The notes beneath the pieces were generated by a model. The model was not told where the DNA came from and made no database searches. It saw nothing but the letters and a program-made list of their open reading frames with translations. The translations under genes and the position numbers were made by a program. A stretch of DNA of 64,000 bases from the NCBI GenBank assembly GCA_029851415.1, contig CM056742.1, forward strand, positions 151,533,121 to 151,597,120, read 5' to 3'. Position 1 is the stretch's first letter; each line of letters begins with the position of its first letter. The stretch is from Eretmocerus hayati. Taxonomy: Eukaryota > Arthropoda > Insecta > Hymenoptera > Aphelinidae. This document shows positions 10,901 to 20,085 of the stretch, one piece after another.

Positions 10901-13900
10901 CCACGACGCATCCGTGGTAGGAATTAACTCCAACTTTTTGCCCGTAAACAACCCTTATGCCACATCGATTACCAAAATATGGCTTGTGCAAATAGCCAAA
11001 TTCTACACCAAATGTAATGGTAAAAACAACCAGATATCGACCACAACTCTTGGCCATAATTCATAGATAAATAATGGTGGTAAAATGGCCGTGATCTGGC
11101 AAAATCATAGCTGTATGATATGAATGTGCCATCTATTATTCACAGCTAGTTAATAGCAATGTCAACTGTCTGAATTACGTTGCTTCGATAACTCATCATG
11201 ACGTATTCCTGCTCCAATTTTCCACGGCTCATTGGAAAGACGCATGATGGAGTTTCATGAATCCGTACCGTTGAAACAAATGGAAAATCTTGTATGAGTA
11301 ATCAGGGAGTCGAGTTATTTAATGGTTTTCTCTACTTTTGAGGAAAATCAAATATTAATGGACAAATTTGTGTCGTCTGCTGTTGCTTGCTCCGATTTTC
11401 TTACCGACGCTGTGTTAAAATTTCGTGATTTAATTGATTCTCAGATACTCTGATAGGCAATACACCGTTCCTATTGATAATGCAATCCTGGCTCCAAATC
11501 ACAAACCGGAGTCACTTCGTACACGAAAGTGGATATGAGTCATTCTGATGAACATTCCGTGCTCCGGATGATACACATACCGTCAGTTAGGGTAATTTTG
11601 GTACGATTTCGGCACTTTTCATCTTGTTTGGCTCGGCATTCCAACGTACATTCACGAAACCCACCTTAATCAGTGTTCAATCGATAGTTTACAGTCTCGG
11701 CTTTCAACGAGGCTTTCGATCGACGGGCTGCAGAATAATGACTTGCTGTCTCTAGCCGAAGCTGTTAGCAGTTTTGTAAGTGATACCAAAGTTAGAAGTG
11801 TAAAACCAAAGACCCCGAGCGGGCAACTTTGGTACACTTACAAAATATCTCAATTCCACCAACTACTGTGGGAGTGAATCAATTTTAATCGTTCAGAAGT
11901 CTTGTTCTAAGCTGTTGGATACATTTACAACCTCATGAACCGTGAGTAGATTCAAGATAAGTAGATGCAGAGCTGTCATAGAAAAGTGCACTGAAGTTAT
12001 CCCACCGTAATGCTTCTTCGCCAGAGTGGGGTAACTTTGGTACACTTTTTTGTGTTTTTTTTTCTGTTTTTCATTCTTTAAAATTCCAAATGCTGTGAAT
12101 ACTTCAATATAACGATGGTTTCTCCCATATGGTGATATGCGTGGTCAAAATGTAGCGTTATTTGCCCGTAGTTCGTTCCGGAACAGTTTTTGCCAGGTAC
12201 ACTAACTGGGCCACTCGCGTATCACTGCTAAATCAGCATTTTTGCAAAAGGCTTCAATAACTACCTGAATCTACAAGTTGAATATTTGGTCTCGTCGATC
12301 TTGAAGGACGGTGGGGAACTAAATAAATTCCCAAATTTTCGTGATGGAAATTTTATTGCAACGTTTCGTCCACTAGGTTTTGTGGACCTCATCAGGCTTC
12401 AGGTTTCTGTTTTGAACATATGTATAAAGATAGAAAATATGAAATTTTTTACAAATGATGGATGTATAAATATTCAAGATGCGCAACTTACGTTATTCTT
12501 TAGATCGTCATGATATTTTTTGAACGATCTTGTAATAGAGCACAGACATAACGTCTAGCTCCAGTCCACTTCCAAAATCACTTATAACTACCTGAATCAT
12601 TCACGCGGGATCTACAAAGATTCAACGCGTTGTTTGCGACTGTCAAGAAGGGGTTTCAGAGCGATAGAACTATTTGTCTTGCCGAGCTCTGATACTCATT
12701 TTTCAGGGGTGGTACCAAAGTTGCACCAACCGTACCAAAATTACCCAATTTGACGGTAGTAGAAAATGCACTCAAAACACGAGCGGACCCTGTCATTTCT
12801 GCGATGTTCTTTTTCTGGACTGCAGGTCCTCGCAGTTTACTGCAGTCATGCTTCCTTGATGCCGGTCGGCAGTGGTCGGTCACCTATACTGACGGGCGGC
12901 GTCCATCACGGCATCTTGCTGCCCACGCTCACCCCCCTGTTTAAGCCACACTCCAATGAATTGTAGAAATTTTTTGGACATCATTTGGCCATTATTCGCG
13001 GATCCTGATATATCTCAGCTTCGATTGCTTCTGGCCAAATTTCGAGTATTATAAGTCCAATCAACCAATTTATAGGCGTTGATTCGACCTAAATGCCATA
13101 ACCATTTTTTGGCTATCAAGAGTGCAGTCCATAATCTTGCCATGATTGCCGCTCTACTCTGGCCATTCACCAACCACGAACTCTGGACCATCCAAACTAA
13201 TGTTATATCTAGTATCTGAACTAAGCTTACTGATGGACAAATTTATACCAGCGATGAAGAAAGTCATTACGCGCCTCTACGCTTAGGGTAACAGAGCCTC
13301 ATAACGGCTCGTTTATGCGTCGAGGGGTGTAAAAGTGTGTGCGTACCTCGTTGCGGATCTTCGTCGTGAAAACTCCGCGTTTCCACAACTCGGGTACATA
13401 ATCTACTATTTTTACACACTGAGCGCAACAGCTTCCTCATCAGACAGATTCTTCACTTCAGTTCAGAATTTGTCAAAAAATAGCATACAATACGCGAACG
13501 TAAAACCTGGATTTTGCGTCCCGAGATGATATCGACTCTCGCCTTGAGCTTGGTCCAGAAAAAATCAGTAGTAGTGAAAACGCCAATCAGAGTATGAGTC
13601 TAATTTTGCGTTCTTGTCCCGTATCCTAATTTCCCGATGCTGCAAATGTAGTGTAATGCATGATATCAGGTATGCTGCTCTCCGTTATTGGAAAAAATTA
13701 CTCTTCCGATCAACGGCTCTTCACATACAAGTTTGATTGAATTGATGAAACGCAAACCAATGTTCATAAATCATTTCCAGCGTGACGAGGCTGCCGATAG
13801 TGTTGAAAGGCATTCTCGTAGCCGAAGACGCGCTGCTCGGGGTCAAAATTGGCGCCAGTGCTATTCTCGTGTCCAACCACGGAGCGAGACAACTTGATGG

Positions 13901-15750
13901 GACACCCGCTTCGGTGAGTATCTCAATATACACATTACAAAATTCATATAAATATTCTCGCTTACTGTGCATCACTTGCTTCAAAGTTAGAAATATTTCC
14001 CACGGTTTTCTCGTGCTAGAATTAAATTAAAGGTTCATCATTGTTTTGAATATTCTCGTCTCATAATGTATCCAAATGACATATTTCAACGATCCAAGGT
14101 TTTTCCGATAACCCACAAAAAATTTCGCTCAAGAAAGGTCAAACATAAATGAATCTGTATACTGATAGATCGAGGCATTGCCGGAGATTGTGAGGGCAGT
14201 GGGGAATAAAATTGAAGTATACATGGATGGTGGGATCACCCAAGGAACCGACGTTTTTAAAGCCCTCGCACTGGGCGCCAGGATGGTGAGTAAAATCCTA
14301 CCTATATTCTCAAAATAATTGCTGACTATATTCATGATGCTTTTATCTTCATTTTCGACTGGAGCCATGAGATAGAGCGCTTATCCATCATCTTTATAAA
14401 TTGCTTTATCAGACTCCATAAGTGAGGGTCTAAAGAGGCCCATATAAAATTTTAGAAAAACTGGAAAAATGTTTAGAATTCGTAGGGATAAATATATCCC
14501 AGTATCACTGTAATAAATGGGCAAATAATGAGAAAATTACCCCCAAGGTATTCTTTGGGAGGCCGATGCTGTGGGGCTTGGCTTGCGGTGGTGAAAAAGG
14601 GGCTCGATTAGTACTGGAGATGATGAGACGCGAGATCGATCAGACCTTCACTCTCACAGGTGAGCCAGATTTCCTTATCATTGTGGCCCATTATAACTCC
14701 TGAGTATTATGTGGTCAATGTCATAGGATGGTGGTATTAGTAGCCACCTCGCTCCCTTCCACTAGCCGCTCACTTTGACGTTGTTATTGCAATAACTAAC
14801 GAGGGGAGCACCGACCTTGTGGGTCCTGGATCTTGACGAAACTTTGGGAATCTTCTTGTTTTGGTGAGAAATGAAGGTACCTAGAAGGGTTTTGTCCAAT
14901 GGGCCTCCTATCCCGAGATACAGCTATGGTGGTTAGCATTGTCAGTATATCTATATATGTGTCATTTCAACATGGGCTTATACGGACAATGCTAATCTCC
15001 ATAGCTGTATCTCTGGATAGGAGGCCCTTCGGACAAGACTCTTCTGGGTACGTTCATTTCTCACCAAAACAAGAAGATTCCCAAAGTTTCGTCAAGATCC
15101 AGGACCCGCAAGGTTTGTGTTCCACATCAGTATTGTAAGTGTAGAAGACCATAGTTTTGCATACTTAATATGGTATCAAAGCATAAAAGACCATGAAAAA
15201 CGATACACGGGGTTTTAACATATCTTTTCTGGAGTCACTGTGGAAACTAGGTCCGTTTTGCCGGATCCCTTCATACCCTTCTCAGTAAAACTTGAGAAAT
15301 GTTCCTCATGAAAGAAAGCGGAAGTATTTATCACTCCGGAACTTTTTGCATACGGTAGATAATTGCTCAAAGAAAAAAAACTAATAACAAAAAAATACAG
15401 AAAAAGATTTTTGCAACGAATAACAGGGCGGGTGGCTACTAGCAATTTTACGATTGTCTTTGCAATTGTTCACAAATAATTGTTACTTCATTGTAATATC
15501 CAAAAAAGATTTTACTGTTTCCTAAGCACCCAAAGTATATACATATGAGTTGAGTTTTTGAAGGTAAAGAGTCATATCTTCCAGTAAAATTATGAATGGG
15601 AAATTTTCTTTAAGAGCGCGGCTACTAGTTTCTTCAACCTAGTAGATTATGAAGGCCATAATCATTTTCTTTTCTTTCGTAGGTTGTACGTCAGTTGACG
15701 AAGTGTCCAAGAATATGGTAGTGCACGAGTCATTTTACAGCCACCTATGA
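7772..15750 (+). CDS. HAO1: peroxisomal 2-hydroxyacid (glycolate-type) oxidase, 8 coding exons
   Basis: This is an FMN-dependent (S)-2-hydroxyacid oxidase that oxidises glycolate or a related 2-hydroxy acid to the 2-oxo acid with release of hydrogen peroxide. Joining 7772-7905, 8324-8475, 9007-9262, 9689-9817, 13781-13913, 14169-14285, 14548-14659 and 15683-15750 gives 1101 nt, or 366 residues plus stop, close to the roughly 370 of animal HAO1. All junctions are GT/AG and keep frame. Family residues are present: the substrate Tyr in [14 protein letters not shown] (Tyr26), the FMN strand [19 protein letters not shown], the Tyr pair in QLYVYKDR (131-133), Asp159 in TVDAP, Lys233 in PIVLKG, catalytic His257 and Arg260 in [10 protein letters not shown], and the phosphate-binding YMDGG and FGRP motifs. 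The protein ends in SHL, which fits the PTS1 consensus. Start: the only in-frame ATG, at the family's usual position. Introns are loaded with transposon remnants. HAO1 versus HAO2-type substrate range cannot be told from sequence alone. Confidence 0.95.
8324..8475 (+). CDS. HAO1: oxidase exon 2
   Basis: Acceptor CTTTAG; donor AGAG|GTACAG. It completes codon 45 and runs to residue 95 plus one base. It carries the conserved [11 protein letters not shown] stretch and the FMN-contacting [19 protein letters not shown] stretch. Confidence 0.93.
9007..9262 (+). CDS. HAO1: oxidase exon 3
   Basis: Acceptor TTTTAAG (weak pyrimidine tract); donor CTCAG|GTAAAA. It covers about residues 96-181, including the strand [20 protein letters not shown], the QLYVYKDR motif and the TVDAP motif. 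Confidence 0.93.
9689..9817 (+). CDS. HAO1: oxidase exon 4
   Basis: Acceptor TTTCACAG; donor AAGAG|GTGAGC. It encodes about residues 182-223, the variable lid-like loop region ([12 protein letters not shown]... to [10 protein letters not shown]). The following intron is almost 4 kb because of inserted elements. Confidence 0.92.
9973..10810. mobile_element. TIR element, GTACCCAACTTGCCCCC family (oxidase intron 4)
   Basis: The left end 9973-9996 and right end 10787-10810 are inverted copies (TAAGGTNAGTGTACCCAACT, then TGCC; one mismatch). The word GTACCCAACTTGCCCCCATA is repeated at 10000 and, slightly changed, at 10386, so the left half contains a tandem unit of about 386 bp; a further inverted copy lies near 10587. 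TA at both outer edges could be a TA target duplication. There is no transposase, so it is non-autonomous. Confidence 0.7.
10811..11577. other. oxidase intron 4, plain sequence
   Basis: This is intronic DNA between two inserted elements. I see no exon, RNA gene or defined repeat. Confidence 0.45.
11578..12758. mobile_element. TIR element, GGGTAATTTTGGTACG family (oxidase intron 4)
   Basis: The ends at 11578 (TACCGTCAGTTAGGGTAATT, continuing TTGGTACG) and 12758 are inverted copies, about 22 of 25 matching over the core. Internal related words lie near 11820, 12025 and 12710. The module TCAATCGATAGTTTACAGTC at 11677 matches one in the element at 6386-7234, so the two belong to one superfamily despite different tips. 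There is no coding capacity. Confidence 0.65.
12869..13270 (+). repeat. dispersed repeat, copy 1 (oxidase intron 4)
   Basis: About 400 bp align end to end with 19160-19563. Landmarks shared by both are a GTCGGTCAC... head, CTTGCTG-CCACGCTC, a CACTCCAAT segment, ATTTTTTGGCTATCAA and AGTCCATAA, and both end near ATTAC. Identity looks like roughly three quarters by eye. The head could be a remnant of a tRNA-derived SINE promoter, but I cannot establish A and B boxes. Confidence 0.65.
13271..13780 (+). other. oxidase intron 4, distal part
   Basis: No additional exon is needed here: exons 4 and 5 join in phase and match the family without a gap. The acceptor for exon 5 is ATTTCCAG at 13780. Confidence 0.6.
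13781..13913 (+). CDS. HAO1: oxidase exon 5 (catalytic His/Arg)
   Basis: Acceptor ATTTCCAG; donor TCG|GTGAGT. It encodes residues 224-268, with Lys233 and the catalytic [10 protein letters not shown] segment (His257, Arg260). Confidence 0.94.
14169..14285 (+). CDS. HAO1: oxidase exon 6
   Basis: Acceptor TGATAG; donor ATG|GTGAGT. It holds 39 whole codons including [20 protein letters not shown], the first part of the FMN phosphate-binding site. Confidence 0.94.
14548..14659 (+). CDS. HAO1: oxidase exon 7
   Basis: Acceptor CCCAAG; donor ACAG|GTGAGC. It encodes [20 protein letters not shown] and the following helix; the FGRP loop binds the FMN phosphate. Confidence 0.94.
14815..15113. mobile_element. 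foldback (long hairpin) element in oxidase intron 7
   Basis: Arms 14815-14943 and 14985-15113 (129 bp each, roughly nine in ten bases complementary) are separated by a 41-bp loop. They would fold into one long hairpin if transcribed in the pre-mRNA. There is no coding content, and I cannot define a target duplication. Confidence 0.8.
15683..15750 (+). CDS. HAO1: oxidase exon 8 (terminal, PTS1-like SHL)
   Basis: Acceptor TTTCGTAG. It encodes the last 22 residues, [20 protein letters not shown] then HL and stop TGA at 15748-15750. The C-terminal tripeptide SHL fits the peroxisomal PTS1 pattern (S/A/C)(K/R/H)(L/M). Confidence 0.93.
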
Positions 15751-16019
15751 TACATTTGAAGTTTCTTCGAAGGAATGCTGAACAAACGTATAAATCATGT
15801 TTGTGCTATGTGTATAATTGCTTATAGTGTGATCTCCCTCTGTTCAATTTGACTGATAGTCATAAATATGAGATATATGTATTATTACGATGAATCGAAG
15901 TAGACTTCAACAGCGCACCGTCATAAATGGCGTGATCGTAGATTTTACCCATAATCAGTAAATATCTCTCGAATATTATGCCTATTTCCTGTTCAAGCGT
16001 GAAAAGAGTCACAATGTGT
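15751..16019 (+). other. oxidase 3' flank / probable 3' UTR
   Basis: AT-rich sequence follows the stop codon. I find no canonical AATAAA on the plus strand here; a TATAAA at about 15789 is a possible weak signal. The transcript end cannot be fixed. Confidence 0.35.
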
Positions 16020-18760
16020 CTTTCGTCAAAATGCGCAAGGGAAAAATCGACAAGGGAGGGCGAAATATGACACTCAGGAGTGGCAGACGGATTTAGTCAG
16101 GTGGTTTGACCCACGTGTTGAAAATTGGGATGCTGGCCGTTTGCACGATCCGATTGCAACGGGGGTGATCTCATTCAGGAGCTCGCTAACAGACTCGGGT
16201 GATGATTTTTTTTCGAATATTAGGGTGAGAGTTTTGGTTTCATGATTGTTCCCGGAGCGTTCTCCATTATGAACACCACTCCTAACGATATTTTGACCCT
16301 TTTCCCTGCACTCGGCGAAAGCACGATGGGATCCTCGCTTTCTTGGTGCTAATTTGCAGATATCGATGAGGCGGAGGGCCAATCAGGGTATGAGCATCAA
16401 GGGAAGATCGAACGGGGAAGGGGGATGTGAAATATGATATTCAGTAGTAACAGACGAATTGATTCAGGCGGGTATACCTAAGGAATAAGAAATTATGGAA
16501 TGCTGGCCGCATGCACGATAAGCGCGAAGAAACTGACTATCCCTTCAATAGAGGCCCGGCCATGATATTGTACGTAAACATCAATTGGACACTGGTAGTG
16601 GCCTATAGTCTGAGCTCATTCAGTACGTGCATACGTCCAAGATCCATATTATTATTTCCAGGTTCAATCATTTGGCTATAGCCGTCTGTTACTACCGAAT
16701 TTCAGATTCCTTGATTCTAGCACCATCTAATTGGGCGCCTACTCAGTGAATATCCACAAACTGACACGAAGAATCAGGAAACCCAATCGTGTATTGGCCG
16801 GATGCAAGATATGGGATAAAAGTATCGATAATAGCTCCCAACGTATAATGAGTTTCCTCAAATAAATGATCATCCAGGATATCCAACACTGTTGGCGTGC
16901 TACAAAGTATCGGCTCGCTTTCTCTGCAATCTGATCGTGCAAACATCCAGAATTCCCATGACTATTTCTAGGTACACCCGTCCGACTATATTCATCTGTT
17001 ACTACTGAGGGTTCATATTCTTTCTCTCTCAAACTTCATACTCGGCTCAATCTTCAGCTCTGATATCCTAATTGGCCCTCACGCTTCGCCTCATCGGTAT
17101 CTAAAACTTGGTATCAAAGAAGCGGATATTCGGTTGTGCGATCGCCGAAAGCAAGTAAAATAGTCAAAATATCGTGAGGGGTGGTTTTTGTCATAGGAAA
17201 CGCCCCGGCAAGGATCATCAAACCGGAAACTTAGCGCTGATATTTAACAAAAAACAACACCTGAGTCTATTGACGAGCAAGCGAATAAGCTCGCCCCCGT
17301 CGCAATCGGATCGGACAAACGGCCAGCAACCCAATTTTTCATTCTCGGGTCCACCCGTCTGATTCAGTTCGTCAGTAATCACTAAATGCCATGTTTAGCC
17401 AGCTCCCTCGTCGAGTTTTCCACTGGCAATGATATTCTGATGAATTGGCTCTCACCCTCCGCCTTATCGTACCTACAAATTGGTATTCACGTCTAAAAAA
17501 GATCGTATCTACCAAAAATTTGGAGACCCGGCCGTGTATTCACCGAGTGCGGACGAAGGAGTCAAAACATCATGAGCGATGGTTTTTCTAATGAAAAGTC
17601 CTTTGGGAAGAATCATCCGATCGGAATATCAGCACTGATATTATACACAACCACAGACCTAATTCAGTTGGATACGAGCTCGCCCCATCGCAATCGGACC
17701 GTGTAAACCGCCACCATCTCAATTTCCATACCTAGGTCTATCTGGCTGGCGCAATCTGTTAGTTACTACTGAATACCATAATCTGCCTGTCTCCCAGGGA
17801 CTTTCTCTGGTGCTGATAACCTGCTTGGCCCTCAAGCTCCGCCTCATCGATACCTATACAGATTGCCATCAAGAAAGCGGAGATCCGATCATGCATTCGA
17901 CGAGAGAAAGTGAGTGAGTCAAAATAACGTTAGGGATAGTTTCCATCATAAAGAACGCTCCAGGAAGGATTATAGAATCGGAAACCCAGCGTTGATATTT
18001 CACAAGAATCAAAACCCGAGTCTATTGGCGAAATCCGTAAAGAGCTAGCTTGCCCCCGTCGCAATCGGATCGTGCAAACAGCCAGCCTCCCGATAATTTT
18101 CTATTTCTATGTCAACCCGGCTGACTCAATTCGTCTGTCACTACTGAACCTTATATTTTGCCCCCCTCAACGAGTCATGCCCTGGTGCTGATAACCTGCT
18201 TAGCTCGTAGGCTACGCATCATATATCTCCACAATTGGCCCCAAGAAAGCGGAGATTCTATCATGCATTTGCCGATTACAAACGAAAGTGTCAAATATCG
18301 ATTCCCCCCCCCCCCCAGATCATTTGCAGCATGACATCAATGGCGAGCTGTCAAATGAGCTATCGTGCACCACCGTTGTATGGTGCAATTCCTTAGGGTA
18401 GCATTTTCCGTGTTAAAGCTATCCGTCTGACTATATTCAACTTAGACTACTGAAAAATCGTAACTCGCCCGTCTCGCTCGTTCCAACGTCGTCGCTTAAC
18501 TCCGAATTAGTCATAAGCCCGTGAATGGATGGGATCTACAAATGACCCAAGAAAAATCTCGATCCCGATGTGCGAATCTTAGTTATAAGATTGATAGCTG
18601 TAGAATGATAGACTTATTTTCTTCCAAAAGTGATTTGAACGTGCCCGACATTCGTTCTCCTTGCTACGCCGCTTGGAGAAAGGAGCGGCTCATCTCGACG
18701 AATCGATCGAGCCTTCAGTCGTTATAATCGGATCGTGCGTTCGTCCATTATCTCGACGTA
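16020..18760. repeat. degenerate tandem array (about 375-380 bp unit) with inverted head
   Basis: Anchor words such as GGCCCTCACGCTTCGCCTCA recur at about 17074, 17447, 17827 and (decayed) 18202, giving a period of 373-380 bp. Each unit also carries TCGCAATCGGATCGTGCAAA, a CCCGTCTGA-type word and CTACTGA. A further degenerate forward unit lies at about 16690-17060. Two units at about 16030-16400 and 16450-16640 are in the opposite orientation, so the array has a head-to-head junction near 16640. A run of 13 C lies at 18304-18316. Short open frames inside are not conserved between units. This could be a small satellite or the subterminal array of a large DNA element. Confidence 0.7.
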
Positions 18761-19159
18761 GGTATTTGCAACATCTTTGGTTTTTTACCGACAAAAACTA
18801 TCCCCTAAGCATTTTTTAATATCAAGAGTTCCCTTCGCAGTATCACCTTCCAAATGGGCCCTCCGTACTGCTAGAGGCGTGCCCTATATGATGCAAAAAG
18901 AATTATGGGTTGCCTCCCAAGGGTCATTTTCCAATACAAAGTGGGTACCCTTCTTCCATCATATGGTGCGTTCAAGTCAAATTACCGCAGTTGCGGGTTG
19001 GCTGAAGCCATTGCATGGCAGATTGGCAGATGAAATTGTGAGAAACATTCAAAAAGTTTTGCAGCATTCGGGGTCAAAGTATTTGCTATCGTACGGTAAT
19101 ACTAGTTTCTGAACGTGCTCATAAACAGGCTCGAGTGGTAGCCTGGTAGCTCGACTGCC
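18761..19159. other. non-coding spacer
   Basis: A 111-codon open frame (18777-19112, plus) begins with TTG rather than ATG and matches no family I know. I do not call it a gene. Confidence 0.4.
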
Positions 19160-19563
19160 TCGTTGCCAGTCGGTCACATACTGATGACATCCATTACGGC
19201 GTCTTGCTGACCACGCTCGACTCCCTGTACAAGTCACTCTCCAATAAATAAGAGATATTTTTTAGAATGTTGACACTATTCATGGCTTCTGATTCATCTT
19301 AGCCTCGACTATTCCTGGTCAATTTTTAAGTATTATACGTCCCAATTTCCAACCATTTTATGGGCGTTAATTATGCCCAAATGCCATGACCAAGAAATGA
19401 CCATTTTTTGGCTATCAAAAGTACAGTCCATAAGTTTGCCATTCTTGTCTCTCTATCCTAGCTATTCACCATCCATTAATTCTAGACTATTCAAACTAAC
19501 CGTTATCTAGTCTCGAAACTGAGTTTACTGGGCGAATTTCTACCAAATTAAGTATTTTATTAC
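19160..19563 (+). repeat. dispersed repeat, copy 2
   Basis: This is the second copy of the roughly 400-bp repeat seen at 12869-13270, in the same orientation. Similarity begins in the CAGTCGGTCAC region and ends at ATTAC. Differences are scattered substitutions and small gaps, indicating an old insertion. Confidence 0.65.
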
Positions 19564-20070
19564 TTGATTCCGATGTCTGAATCGCCCGGGACCATATTTT
19601 GCTTGATTCCGCAATTGAGTTTGCGGTTAAAGTAGTTCTCCTCCTGCCCTCCAGCTACAATTTTTTTCCAAAATTCATCGTCAGACTTGATTTTTCCGAA
19701 TTGGTTTCTACGCTTTGGAGAGTGCTCTCTCGCGAAAAATCTACTTTTTAACAAGTCCTTAAGTACTTGTGCGACCCTTGAACGCCAGGCTGCAGAGGTG
19801 TTAGCCGGGTTTTGAATCAAATATCTAGTGGCCAAATCGAAACTCAAAAGCCTCAAGACTATAGCTCAAACTGTTTGGCCGTGAAATCAATTCGAGTCAA
19901 AATATCATGTCCGTGCGTGATGCTTCAAGATATAAGTTCCGTGCCATGCGCTACCGAGCATCTGTGTTATTAACATGATTCCGGTGAGTGAAAATATCGA
20001 TGGCCCAGAGTACAGAAGAACTATCTGTAAATTTCCGGGTAACAGAACTATCTTGTATTGAATTTGATAC

Positions 20071-20085
20071 AAGATAGTTCCGTTT
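20071..20085 (+). repeat. target-site duplication, left copy
   Basis: AAGATAGTTCCGTTT flanks the LINE on the left; the identical 15 bases are at 22288-22302. The first A residues are ambiguous with the poly(A) tail. Confidence 0.85.

Noticed and set aside
18777..19112. 111-codon plus-strand open frame.
   Set aside because: No ATG start, no domain and no splice evidence; it lies between decayed repeats.
20058..20085. Apparent N-terminus of the LINE protein (nine codons from TTG).
   Set aside because: This is the host target site and its duplication, so it is not part of the element's protein.
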